Part shown: piece by piece, positions 49,854-60,221 of the stretch
How positions within the stretch are numbered: the first letter of the stretch is position 1
Layout: each line of letters begins with the position of its first letter
Assembly (NCBI GenBank): GCA_947166385.1
Contig: CAMVEB010000010.1
Coordinates: forward strand, 44,233-108,232
Length of the DNA: 64,000 nt
Reading direction: 5' to 3'
Source: an uncultured Clostridia bacterium
Lineage (GTDB): Bacteria; Bacillota; Clostridia; Christensenellales; Aristaeellaceae
Position numbers and translations under genes: made by a program
Notes under the pieces: model-generated
Database searches by the model: none
What the model saw: only the letters and a program-made list of their open reading frames with translations
Told to the model about the DNA's origin: nothing

Positions 49854-52800
49854 ATGGATAAGAATGCCATCAAGAAATTTTCAACTTGGGCACGGCGGGA
49901 ATTAATCGAGCGCATCCGCCAGCAAGCATATCGCTACGGAGTAGAAAACGCTAATGCGGATCCTTATGCCGACTCTGCTCATGGGGGTGTGCTAACCCCA
50001 AAGCAGCGTAGCCAGCGTCAAGCGTTGATTGAGCGGATGCAGGCAAAAGGATATGAGACGACCATTGAAGAAGTGGCCTATACTTGGTTTGATCGATTTT
50101 GTTCCTTAAGGTTCATGGAGGTCAATGGTTATTTACCGGGAAAAACGCGCATGTTTTCAGACGAAAACGGCGCTTTCCATCCACAGATTCTATCAAATGC
50201 TTTGAATGTTGAGCTTGATGGATTAGACATTAATACTGTGATTCAACTGAAAGAAGAAAATAAAACTGAAGAGTTGTTTAAGTATCTTCTTCTAACTATG
50301 TGTAATGTTCTGAAACCGGTTTTAACACTGTTTCAACCCGATGATCGCGGATGCTATTTGTCAGATCGGGATTATACCTGGCTACTGTTGCCGGATAATC
50401 TACTCCGGGAAGGCAGTGTCCCGGAACAAATGGTCCTGACAATTCCGGAGGATGACTGGAAAGATGCTGTGCAGATCGTTGGGTGGCTCTACCAGTATTA
50501 CAATGCAGAACCAAAGGATCAGGTATTCGCCAATCTGAAGAAGAATATCAAGATCAGTAAAAAGGATATTCCTGCTGCCACTCAGCTTTTTACCCCGGAC
50601 TGGATTGTTCGCTACATGGTTGAAAACAGTTTGGGACGCTTTTGGTTAGAAGGGCATCCTGATGAAAACCTGAAAACTAACTGGAAATATTATCTGGAGG
50701 AAGCTGAGCAGGAGCCAGAAGTCCAGGCACAGCTTGCCAAGCTTCGGGAAAGCTATGCTGCCATCAAACCAGAAGAGCTTTTGTGCATTGACCCCTGTAT
50801 GGGCAGCGGACACATCCTTGTTTATATGTTCGATGTACTAGTACAGATTTACGAAGCTTATGGATATCCTACACGCGAGGCTGTCGCAAGCATTGTGGAG
50901 AAGAACCTTTGGGGGCTGGATATTGATGACCGTGCTGCGCAGTTGGCCAATTTTGCGGTTATGATGAAGGCCCGGCAGTATGATAAGGGGTGGTTCCGGA
51001 GAGGAATACAGCCTCATGTGATGGCTGTTCAGGAGAGCAATGGGATTGACAGGAATCATCTACGTTTTATGGGGAACAGCCTAAGTGAATTTGAACGAAA
51101 CAATGCTGTTACACAGATTGATACTTTATTAGACGAGTTTGTTGACGCAAAAGAGTATGGCTCCATTTTGAAACCGCAGAAATATGATTTGGATTTATTA
51201 AAATGTTTTATCGAAGCAACTACTCCTGAACAACAATTGTCAATGGAGGAAGCTGGAATTGAAAGAACTCAGGAACAGTTACGGCAAATAATTGAACAAT
51301 CATATGTTTTAACGCAGAAATACCAAGTTGTTGTTACTAATCCACCATATATGGGATCAACGGGTATGAGCGAAAAACTATCCATATATACAAAAACAAA
51401 TTATCCTGACTCAAAAAGCGACATGAGCACAGTCTTTATGGAGCGTTGTCTTAGTTTTTGCTGTGATTGTGGCTTGATGTCAATGATTAATATACCAGTA
51501 TGGATGTTCCTTTCAAGTTTTGATAAGCTCCGTAAAAACATTGTTGAAAACAATACATACATTAACATGGTACATCCTGGCCGTGGTATATTTGGTTCTG
51601 ACTTTGGTACCACAGCTTTTGTTATCGAAAATCATCGAATCACAAATTATATAGGGCACTATTGTCGTTTGTTTGATAAAAAAGGAGAAGTCGAAAGCGT
51701 TGATGCGCGTGAAAAAGCTTTACTTTCAGGCAAAGGCCGATTCTTTGCCAAGCAAGAAACGTTCTCTAAAATTCCTGGAACGCCTTTGGCTTATTGGGTA
51801 AGCAAAGAATTCATCGATTCATTTAGTTTTGAGAATCTTTATAAATTTGCTCCAACAAAGCAGGGCATCGCGACAGCAAACAATGACCATTATCTACGAT
51901 TTTGGTTTGAAGTAAGCAATAGTAATATTGCATGGAACATTTTATCTCATGAGCAATCATTAGAAACAGACAATAAATGGTATCCATATAATAAGGGTGG
52001 CGTTTTTAGAAGATGGTATGGAAATAGAGAATATGTGCTTAATTGGCAATACGATGGAAAAGAGTTACGCAACGATAGTAAGGCAGTAATTAGGAATCCT
52101 GCTAATTACTTTCTTCCCGGCTGTACTTGGTCTGATGTTACAATGAGTGGATTCTCAGTGCGTATTTCCGATCCTGGCTTCATCAATGACAGTGCAGGCC
52201 CCATGTGTTTCCCTAGCGATGATACAATAGACTATACACTAGCATTATTGAATAGCAAACCAATACAAAGCTTTCTCGAACTGTTAACACCCAATTTTCA
52301 TTATCGTGAAGGCCCTGTTGGCTTATTGCCTTTTAAGATTGAGCAAAAAGAAAAAGTCGATATATTAAGCAAAAGATGTCAGGAATTATCGAAAAAGGAC
52401 TGGGATTCTTTTGAAGCATCCTGGGATTTCCAGTGCCATCCAATCGTACTTGCTGAACAACAAATCAAAACGAACCCCGCAGACGCTCTTGCGGATGCAT
52501 TGTGCGCAGGGGATCTTTCAAAAGTATCTGCGCCGATAGAATCATGTTACAGAGTCTGGGAAGGGCAATGTAAAACCAGGTTCAATCTACTTAAGCAGAA
52601 TGAAGAAGAATTGAATCGTATTTTCATCGATACTTATGGTTTGCAAAATGAACTGTCTCCAGAAGTAGCCGACAAGGATGTGACCGTTCGCAATGCCGAT
52701 TTGGGGCGTGACATTCGAAGTCTCATTTCCTATGCGGTAGGCTGTATGTTTGGTCGCTATTCTCTGAATAAACCGGGTCTACAGTTTGCAGGTGGAAACT

Positions 52801-53429
52801 GGCAACAATGGCTAAACGAACAGGGTGAGATGCGATATATACCTGATAAAGATGGTATACTTCCCATTACCGATGATGAATATTTTAACGATGATATTGT
52901 CACAATGTTTATTGATTGGCTAAAGAAAGTTTTTGATCCGGAAACTATAGAAGACAATCTTAAGTTTATCGCCTCAGCGCTTTATCCGAAGGGAAATGGA
53001 ACTGCACGTGAACTGATCAGACAGTACTTCCTGAACGATTTCTATAAGGATCATATAAAGAACTAGCAAAAGCGTCCGATATACTGGATGTTTGATTCGG
53101 GTAAGAAGAACGGACTTAAGTGCTTAGTTTACATGCATCGCTGGACAAAAGATATAGTTGCCCGTGTTCGCACAGACTATGTACATGAGATGCAGAGCCG
53201 CTACCGCACAGCCATTGAAGAACTGTCTCATCGCGTAGATAGCGTAAGCGGCTCCGAGCGGGTACGACTGCAGAAGCAGCTTACAAAGATTCAGGAACAA
53301 GATATAGAACTGCTGAAATATGAAGAAAAAGTACACCATTTAGCAGATCAGATGATCACAATTGATCTGGATGATGGGGTGAAACATAATTACTCCATTT
53401 TCGAAGATGTATTAGCACCGATCAAGTAA
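49854..53429 (+). pseudogene. pglX: Second PglX methyltransferase, interrupted by an in-frame amber codon
   Basis: The frame from 49854 (AAGGAGC before the ATG) has IDPCMGSGHILVY and VVVTNPPYMGS like copy 1. After KDHIKN it meets TAG at 53064-53066, then continues in the same frame for 121 codons (QKRPIYWMFDSGKKNGLKCL...) to the normal end. Copy 1 has Tyr at this place (KIYQKRPIYW), so one base change explains the stop. The catalytic core is upstream, so a shortened protein of about 1070 residues could still be made. N- and C-terminal thirds resemble copy 1 while the middle differs, so specificity is probably different. Confidence 0.88.
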
Positions 53430-53462
53430 TTAATGACTTAATCGCTGAAGGGAGGGTTGACA

Positions 53463-56345
53463 GTGAGTGGATATTTTGCAGAACGATATATGAGCGTATC
53501 TTATCCTATTGACAGTGCCTCAAGCAAAGGACTTCGAAATGCGCAACTTGGTGCTGTTCATGCTGTGTCATCCTTTTTTACCCTTCATGATAAACAAGCG
53601 GCAATTATCGTGATGCCAACCGGTGCGGGAAAAACAGCTGTTCTCATGATGGTTCCGTACCTCCTGCGCAAGAACAAGATTTTAATAGTGACTCCCAGTA
53701 AGATGGTGCGCGGTCAGATTGCCGAGGATTTTTCAGAACTAATCACATTGTGTAAAGCTAATGTCTTCCCTGAAGAAATGCCAAAACCGATTGTCTATGA
53801 GATGGAACATCGGTATAGCGAGGACATAAACGATAACTTGCAAGCTGCTGATGTAATTATTGCAACACCGAATTGCGCATTAACATTAAGCGAAACTGAA
53901 TGGGCAAAAAACAATATTGATCTGGTCGAAGTTGATGAGGCACATCATTCACCTGCAAAAACATGGACACAGGTCTTAATCAATTTGGGAGACGCAGCGC
54001 ATGTACTTTTTACCGCTACTCCTTTTAGATTGGACAGGAAGGAAATAGTTGGTGAAATTGTTTTCGACTATCCGCTCTCTCAGGCATATTCTGACGGAAT
54101 ATATGGTGAACTACAATACATACCGGTCGATCCTACAGATAATCCAGATTTAAGTATTGCTCAAAAAGCCGAAGAAGTGTATTACAATGATAAAGAAGCC
54201 GGATTTAAGCATTTTCTCATGGTACGAACAGACACAAAAGAAAATGCTGAAATGCTGGAAAGAATCTATGCAGAAAACACCAAATTAAAACTGAAACGCA
54301 TCGACAGCTCACTAACGCATTCATCCATCAAATCATGTTTGAATCAGTTGAGATCCGGTGATCTTGACGGCATCATTTGCGTAGATATGTTAGGAGAAGG
54401 CTATGATTTCCCAAATTTAAAGATTGCAGCCATTCACGCTCCACACAAATCGCTTGCAGCCACATTACAGTTCATCGGTAGATTCGCTCGCACTAATGCT
54501 TCCGACATTGGTACAGCAAAGTTTATTGCAGTAAACGACTCGGAACTGGAAATAGAAAATAAAAAGCTGTATTCAAATGATGCAGTTTGGCAAGATATGA
54601 TCATCGGTTTGAGTGAAGAAAAAAACCGAACAGAATTAGAAAACCGTCGCTATTATCATGAATATGTCAATGATGATGTTGATGTGACTACCAATGTTCC
54701 ACTTCAGGCTATACGGCCAAATTGCCACGATCGTATTTATCGCATCCGAGAATTCAATTTTGCAGGAAATTTCCCAGACGGCTGTAATGTTGCTAATCGT
54801 GTGCGTCGCAGCAAGAAAGATAATACAATCATTGGCATTGGCCTTGATAATGTCTCGCCTCTATGGTTAAGTAACGGAAATAAGATTGATTCAACTTATG
54901 TCTTATATATTGTTCACTATCAACAAGAAACAAAGATGCTGCATATCTATAGTCCTAAGCATACTGAAGTAGTATATGATGAAATAGCTTCAGCATTCTC
55001 TACCGGCTATGAATTAATTCCTAAGTCTGAAATATATCGCGTTTTAGGAGAATTGCAGGGATTTGAGATTTTTAACTCGGGAATGCTCAATAGACAAGCA
55101 GAATCTGGTGAATCATATAGGATTATGGCTGGCTCTGATGTGAGCAGCGCTATTGATCCCAATACAGGCCGTTTATATTCAGCAGGACATGCTTTTTGCA
55201 AAGCACGAGACTCAAAGTCCGATGAAGAGATTACAATTGGATATAGCAGCGCTTCAAAAGTGTGGAGTAGCTCATATTTAGATTTACGTGATTTTATTGC
55301 TTGGTTTGACTCAGTAGGCAGAAAAATAGCAAATAAATCGATTGTAGTAAAAACAAATACGAACTTTGATTTGCTTCCTAAAGCTGAGATGTTGTATGAA
55401 TATCCTAATAATATTTTTTACGGCGTTTTCTCAGGTAGAACTTATACAAGTCCACCGATTGTTTCTGATCAGATTGGTGAAAACTCAATCCTTCTCACAG
55501 ACTGTTCAATTGTTATCCGGGAGCAGAAAAAGGATGCTGTTGTTATAGAAATTGTTATGAGGCATGGTTCTGCTCTTCTTAGATGCGATACTCATGGGCA
55601 GTATTCTTTTTTGAACGATTCCTTTACTGTTCGCGGTGGCTTTGGAACAATGTTGTTATCTGATTATCTATGTGATTATCCTGTTATTTTCAGAACACTT
55701 GATGACAGAACAATTCATGGTATGGATGTATATTCTGGAAATGCGAATATGCTGCCTTTCGATTCTTCTCTAATTAAAGGTGTTGATTGGAACAGCCTTA
55801 ATGTTGATACTTCCTTGGAATATGGCGTAGCAGCACCTAATAAAAGAGTTTCCATACAAGATGGCTTAGAACGATTACTGATAGATAATCCTGAAAACAA
55901 ATTTATAGTTTACGATCATGGTAGCGGCGAAGTTGCCGACTATATTGCTGTTCAAGAAAGAGGAAACGAACTTCACATTATTCTTTATCATGTTAAGCGT
56001 ATGAGTGCGAAAACTTACAACAGTAGCGTTGATGATGTATATGAAGTTTGCGGCCAAGCAGTAAAATCACTTATGTGGTTTATGCCTCGTGGCAGGTTGC
56101 CAGAGAGATTAATTCACCGCAAGAAGCAACGCACCAAATTCATGGTTAAAGGGGATTTTGATGAGCTTATAACAGCACTCCGGAACACTAATCGATTAGT
56201 GCGCGGAAAAATTGCCGTAGTTCAACCTTCAATAAGTGCTTCCGTTGAGCTTCCTGGAAAAATTGCAGAAGTTCTTGGAGCTACGTCAAATTTCATTACA
56301 AGGGCTGGAAAAGTCAACGAGTTTATGATAATTGGCAGCAATTAA
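53463..56345 (+). CDS. SF2 DEAD/DEAH-type helicase of the BREX operon
   Basis: About 960 residues. Walker A VMPTGAGKTAVL, motif II EVDEAHHS, motif III FTATPFR and motif VI QFIGRFARTN show an SF2 helicase of the type III restriction/DEAH class. The long C-terminal half has no recognised motif. I prefer GTG at 53463 (GGAGGG 6 nt upstream) to the track TTG. Helicases are found in some BREX loci between pglZ and brxL, so this is a likely auxiliary BREX gene rather than an inserted one. Confidence 0.88.
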   Translation: MSGYFAERYMSVSYPIDSASSKGLRNAQLGAVHAVSSFFTLHDKQAAIIVMPTGAGKTAVLMMVPYLLRKNKILIVTPSKMVRGQIAEDFSELITLCKANVFPEEMPKPIVYEMEHRYSEDINDNLQAADVIIATPNCALTLSETEWAKNNIDLVEVDEAHHSPAKTWTQVLINLGDAAHVLFTATPFRLDRKEIVGEIVFDYPLSQAYSDGIYGELQYIPVDPTDNPDLSIAQKAEEVYYNDKEAGFKHFLMVRTDTKENAEMLERIYAENTKLKLKRIDSSLTHSSIKSCLNQLRSGDLDGIICVDMLGEGYDFPNLKIAAIHAPHKSLAATLQFIGRFARTNASDIGTAKFIAVNDSELEIENKKLYSNDAVWQDMIIGLSEEKNRTELENRRYYHEYVNDDVDVTTNVPLQAIRPNCHDRIYRIREFNFAGNFPDGCNVANRVRRSKKDNTIIGIGLDNVSPLWLSNGNKIDSTYVLYIVHYQQETKMLHIYSPKHTEVVYDEIASAFSTGYELIPKSEIYRVLGELQGFEIFNSGMLNRQAESGESYRIMAGSDVSSAIDPNTGRLYSAGHAFCKARDSKSDEEITIGYSSASKVWSSSYLDLRDFIAWFDSVGRKIANKSIVVKTNTNFDLLPKAEMLYEYPNNIFYGVFSGRTYTSPPIVSDQIGENSILLTDCSIVIREQKKDAVVIEIVMRHGSALLRCDTHGQYSFLNDSFTVRGGFGTMLLSDYLCDYPVIFRTLDDRTIHGMDVYSGNANMLPFDSSLIKGVDWNSLNVDTSLEYGVAAPNKRVSIQDGLERLLIDNPENKFIVYDHGSGEVADYIAVQERGNELHIILYHVKRMSAKTYNSSVDDVYEVCGQAVKSLMWFMPRGRLPERLIHRKKQRTKFMVKGDFDELITALRNTNRLVRGKIAVVQPSISASVELPGKIAEVLGATSNFITRAGKVNEFMIIGSN

Positions 56346-56366
56346 TCGAAAGGCTGGTGAAAAAAG

Positions 56367-58421
56367 ATGGGTAGTGTTTTTCTTACTTCCAGAGAAGAAA
56401 TTAAGGATAAACTCCGTCAGCACTTTGATGGAAAGATTGTCCGCAAGGATCTTACTAAGAAAATCAAGGAAGGCGCCAATGTGCCTGTTTATGTCCTAGA
56501 GTTTTTGCTGGGACAATACTGTTCTTCTGATGATGACGCGATCATTGAACGCGGTGTTCAGCATGTAAAGCGGATTCTGGCGGATAACTTTGTGCGTCCG
56601 GATGAAGCTCAAAAGATCCTGTCACAGTTGCGGCAGAAAGGCAGCTATACGGTAATCGATAAGATCACGGTTGGCCTGAACATCAAAAATGACAAGTATG
56701 AAGCCGAGTTCTCAAATCTTGGCCTGAAAGGGTTACCGATCAGCGAAGAGTATCCGGAACGCTTCGATCGGCTGCTTTGCGGCGGCATCTGGTGCATCGT
56801 ACAGCTTGATTATGAATTCAATGAAGAAGAAAAGCATGGATCTCCCATCAGTATTCGTAAACTGACACCCATTCAAATGCCTCATGTAGATATTGACGAA
56901 CTGAAAGAAGGCCGAAAAGCATTCACCAAAGAAGAATGGATGGATGTGCTGCTCCGATCCATCGGTATGGAACCCGATTCTCTTAAACCACGCGAAAAAT
57001 GGTTGCTGCTGGCACGAATGATTCCTCTTGTGGAGAACAATTTCAATCTTTGCGAACTTGGCCCGCGTTCCACTGGTAAGAGTCATCTGTTCAAAGAGAT
57101 ATCACCGAACAGTATTCTTGTTTCTGGTGGGCAAACTACTGTTGCAAATTTGTTTTACAACATGGCGCGAAAGACGGTGGGTTTGGTCGGCTTGTGGGAT
57201 GTTGTCGCTTTTGATGAAGTAGCGGGAATCAACTTTAAGGATAAAGACGGCATCCAGATCATGAAAGACTACATGGCCTCCGGATCTTTTGCTCGCGGGA
57301 AAGAAGAAAAAGCAGCCTCTGCTTCTATGGTGTTCGTAGGCAACATAAATCAAAGCGTAGATGTGCTGTTAAAGACCAGTAGCCTATTTGATCCATTCCC
57401 TCCGGAAATGGGGACGGATACTGCTTTTCTTGATCGTATGCATTGCTATATACCCGGTTGGGAGATTCCTAAATTCCGTCCTGAGCATTTTACAAATGAC
57501 TGGGGGTTCATCACTGACTATCTTGCAGAATTCCTGCGTGAACTGCGGAAAGAGCAGTTCGGAGATGCTCTGGATCAGTATTATCATCTGGGGCGCAATC
57601 TGAATCAACGCGATACGATTGCTGTCCGACGCATGGTTGGCGGTTTCATCAAACTTCTGTACCCAGACGGCATCTATACAAAGGAGGAACTGGAGGAAAT
57701 CCTAGTTCTGGCTTTGGAAATGCGCAGGCGCGTAAAAGAACAGTTGAAAAAACTGGGTGGCATGGAATTTTATGACGTTAACTTCAGTTATATCGACAAC
57801 GAAACTTTTGAAGAACACTTTGTTTCCGTTCCAGAACAGGGTGGCGGTAAGCTGATTCCAGACGGAGTGTGCAATCCCGGCAATGTGTATACCATTTCCC
57901 AGGGTAAGAGCGGCATGATCGGCGTGTTCCGACTGGAAAGCCAGATGCTTCCCGGGAATGGCAAGTTTGAACGTACGGGCCTTTCGAGCGATCAAAAGGC
58001 GAAAGAATCGACCAATACCGCCTTCAATTTCCTGAAAGCAAACAGTAATCACATCAGCGGTACAATCAGCACCACACAGAAAGATTATATTATTGGGTAT
58101 CAAGATCTACAAGGAATCGGCATGACAAACCAGCTGGCTTTGCCAACACTAATTGCGCTATGCTCGATCGCATTGAACAAACCGACTCTGAGTAATTTGG
58201 CGGTGCTGGGTGAAATCAGTATCAGCGGAACGATTCAAAAGGTGAATGAATTGGCCAATGCTTTGCAAGTCTGCTTGGACAGCGGAGCGAAAAAAGTGCT
58301 ACTTCCGATCACCAGTGCTGCTGATTTATCAACGGTACCGGCAGAATTGATTGGCTGCTTCAATATCATTTTCTATCAGAGCGCTGAGGATGCGGTGTTT
58401 AAGTCCCTAGGGGTAGATTAA
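56367..58421 (+). CDS. brxL: BrxL, Lon-like AAA+ protein
   Basis: 684 residues. Walker A LGPRSTGKSHLFKEI and Walker B VAFDEVAGINF mark the AAA+ domain. The C-terminal LAVLGEISISGTIQKVNELANALQVCLDSGAKKVLLP resembles the Lon protease domain but lacks an obvious catalytic Ser-Lys pair. BrxL is the last core gene of type 1 BREX and is needed for phage exclusion but not for methylation. GGCTGGTG precedes the ATG. Confidence 0.95.
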   Translation: MGSVFLTSREEIKDKLRQHFDGKIVRKDLTKKIKEGANVPVYVLEFLLGQYCSSDDDAIIERGVQHVKRILADNFVRPDEAQKILSQLRQKGSYTVIDKITVGLNIKNDKYEAEFSNLGLKGLPISEEYPERFDRLLCGGIWCIVQLDYEFNEEEKHGSPISIRKLTPIQMPHVDIDELKEGRKAFTKEEWMDVLLRSIGMEPDSLKPREKWLLLARMIPLVENNFNLCELGPRSTGKSHLFKEISPNSILVSGGQTTVANLFYNMARKTVGLVGLWDVVAFDEVAGINFKDKDGIQIMKDYMASGSFARGKEEKAASASMVFVGNINQSVDVLLKTSSLFDPFPPEMGTDTAFLDRMHCYIPGWEIPKFRPEHFTNDWGFITDYLAEFLRELRKEQFGDALDQYYHLGRNLNQRDTIAVRRMVGGFIKLLYPDGIYTKEELEEILVLALEMRRRVKEQLKKLGGMEFYDVNFSYIDNETFEEHFVSVPEQGGGKLIPDGVCNPGNVYTISQGKSGMIGVFRLESQMLPGNGKFERTGLSSDQKAKESTNTAFNFLKANSNHISGTISTTQKDYIIGYQDLQGIGMTNQLALPTLIALCSIALNKPTLSNLAVLGEISISGTIQKVNELANALQVCLDSGAKKVLLPITSAADLSTVPAELIGCFNIIFYQSAEDAVFKSLGVD

Positions 58422-58463
58422 AAAGGAATCATATGAGAGCTATTGGGGATGGAGGTGATGGAT

Positions 58464-59267
58464 TTGTGTCTTGATATTGCAAGATTCTTGTTTTGGAACA
58501 TCCATCACCAATATGCTAATTTGGTGCGTTCGCTAGAATATAGTGAGTTGAACCAAATCGATGTTGTGGCTTTATGTGAAATGCCTGATATTATTCCTAA
58601 TACAAATATTCATGGATATTCTCAGATAGAACATATTGATAGTGCTTGTAATGATATTGGAATCTTTATTCGAACCCTTGTCAATGGAGAAAAAAACTAT
58701 TTTCGTGAAAAACCGCATTTTTGTTTGCTACGATTGAATCAATTTGGTATCAATTTTTTAGTCATGCATCTTAATTCAGGGTTATATAATTCACGCGATG
58801 GACGAATTCTTGATATCAGTATTGCGCGTTCTGATATTGAGCGGATTGAGAAAAAATACGGTGATAAAAGGACGTTGATCGTGGGAGATATGAATATAGG
58901 CTTGTTTGATGAAGAGATGTTATCGTTTAATGGTTTCAATGCATGTTTCTTTAAAAGCGAATTAAAAAAGCAGACTCGGACACTACACGGCGAAAAGCGA
59001 GACTTGTTATACAATCCAATGCTTCAAGTATATAAAGATAGTCGGGAACAATCTGTCCCCAAAGGAACATATTATTATAACCAGCCACCTTATTGGTTTT
59101 GCTTTGACCACATTCTAATGAAACCGGAACTTGTTCCTTATTTTACAGATAACAGTCTTACTATATTGGGGAAATTGGGTGATTATCCGTTGATCACCAA
59201 TAACAAACCAATTAAAACAGTAAGTGATCATATGCCAGTACAATTTGAATTGGAGGTATCAAAATGA
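58464..59267 (+). CDS. DNase I-like EEP-family nuclease or phosphatase
   Basis: About 267 residues. The endonuclease/exonuclease/phosphatase motifs are in order: FLFWNIHH, ALCEMPD, LVMHLNSG, VGDMNIG, CFDHILM and VSDHMPVQF. Substrate may be DNA, RNA or a phosphorylated lipid. Several starts are possible; GGAGGT lies 7 nt before TTG at 58464, so I prefer it to 58443. It begins shortly after brxL and overlaps the next gene by 4 bp (ATGA). Its base composition is AT-richer than the BREX core, suggesting separate acquisition. Confidence 0.85.
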   Translation: MCLDIARFLFWNIHHQYANLVRSLEYSELNQIDVVALCEMPDIIPNTNIHGYSQIEHIDSACNDIGIFIRTLVNGEKNYFREKPHFCLLRLNQFGINFLVMHLNSGLYNSRDGRILDISIARSDIERIEKKYGDKRTLIVGDMNIGLFDEEMLSFNGFNACFFKSELKKQTRTLHGEKRDLLYNPMLQVYKDSREQSVPKGTYYYNQPPYWFCFDHILMKPELVPYFTDNSLTILGKLGDYPLITNNKPIKTVSDHMPVQFELEVSK

Positions 59268-59791
59268 AGGGCGAATCATTATGGATAACTTCTGTTGACG
59301 ATCATGAACCATCAAAGCCTGTGTTGGATTTCATTAAAGAACAAGCTAGTTATCTTTCGGAAGAAACAGGCGGAAAAGTTAAAGCGGTTCTTGCACCTGC
59401 CGGAACATCTTGGCGAAGCATCATTAGCTCTTTATCTCTCTTCTCTGAGGATTCATATCATCCTACCCATCATAGCAATGCAAATGATGCGTCTTCTCTA
59501 TATAAAAAACGGACATATGAATTCTATATTGTTGACGAGAAACATAATTATGAATTGTCAGTTTTCCAGATTACATGCAATGATACGTTGCCAGCATCGC
59601 TTGCTATTGAGCCTACAATTGCATCGGAGGCGGGATTTGAAACTAACATTACCGATATTCAAGTAAACAGCCTAAAAGAATTTATTTCCATGTTTGAAGA
59701 GATTATCCGCAGCAATAAAGTAATGTACATTATTGACAGGCTGATAAAAATGCATAGTAATGATCACCAAAATGTTGAGGAGAATCAGTAA
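59264..59791 (+). CDS. Unknown protein coupled to the EEP nuclease
   Basis: 175 residues, soluble, no recognised motif. It contains LAPAGTSWRSIISSLSLFSED and a beta-rich middle (YEFYIVDEKHNYELSVFQITCND), and ends with a helical acidic segment. The ATGA overlap with the EEP gene shows tight coupling, so it may be a partner or inhibitor of that nuclease. That is inference from gene order alone. Confidence 0.65.
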   Translation: MKGESLWITSVDDHEPSKPVLDFIKEQASYLSEETGGKVKAVLAPAGTSWRSIISSLSLFSEDSYHPTHHSNANDASSLYKKRTYEFYIVDEKHNYELSVFQITCNDTLPASLAIEPTIASEAGFETNITDIQVNSLKEFISMFEEIIRSNKVMYIIDRLIKMHSNDHQNVEENQ

Positions 59792-59793
59792 TC

Positions 59794-60108
59794 ATGGTTG
59801 GAAGGTATAAAGTCATTACTCTGTGCGGAAGCACTCGCTTTAAGGATGCTTTTATGGAGGCACAAAAGCGCCTGACACTGGAGGGAAACATTGTCATCAG
59901 TGTTGGACTGTTTGGCCATTCTGGAGATGATGAAGTATGGATTGAAGGCACTAAAGAAATGCTTGATGATATGCATAAACGCAAAATCGATATGGCTGAC
60001 GAAGTGCTTATTATCAACGTTGGAGGCTATGTTGGTTCCAGCACCAGATCGGAGATTGAGTATGCTAAGGCACATGGCAAACCGGTTCACTATCTAGAAC
60101 AACAGTAG
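59794..60108 (+). CDS. Nucleoside 2-deoxyribosyltransferase-like protein (DUF4406-like)
   Basis: 104 residues. ITLCGSTRFKDAFMEAQKRLTLEGNIVISVGLF and MADEVLIINVGGYVGSSTRSEIEYAKAHGKPVHYLE match the small Rossmann-like nucleoside deoxyribosyltransferase/DUF4406 fold. Members cleave or exchange N-glycosidic bonds of nucleotides; related folds act as NAD+ or nucleotide-signal enzymes in defence. Here it follows the EEP and unknown genes with a 2 bp gap, so the three form one unit. Catalytic activity is not proven by sequence. Confidence 0.8.
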   Translation: MVGRYKVITLCGSTRFKDAFMEAQKRLTLEGNIVISVGLFGHSGDDEVWIEGTKEMLDDMHKRKIDMADEVLIINVGGYVGSSTRSEIEYAKAHGKPVHYLEQQ

Positions 60109-60221
60109 AAACAAACAAGGCAGGCGGTACGCAGCATGACACTAGTCAAGAAGTCCGAGATACTAATTGTTTATAAGGTTGTATAGTATTGATCCTTAAT
60201 TTGATAAGCAGGTGAAAAAAC

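Noticed and set aside
43560-53429. Recent recombination between the two pglX genes
   Set aside because: Shared blocks differ at many third codon positions, so the pair is an old duplication or separate acquisition rather than a fresh exchange product.
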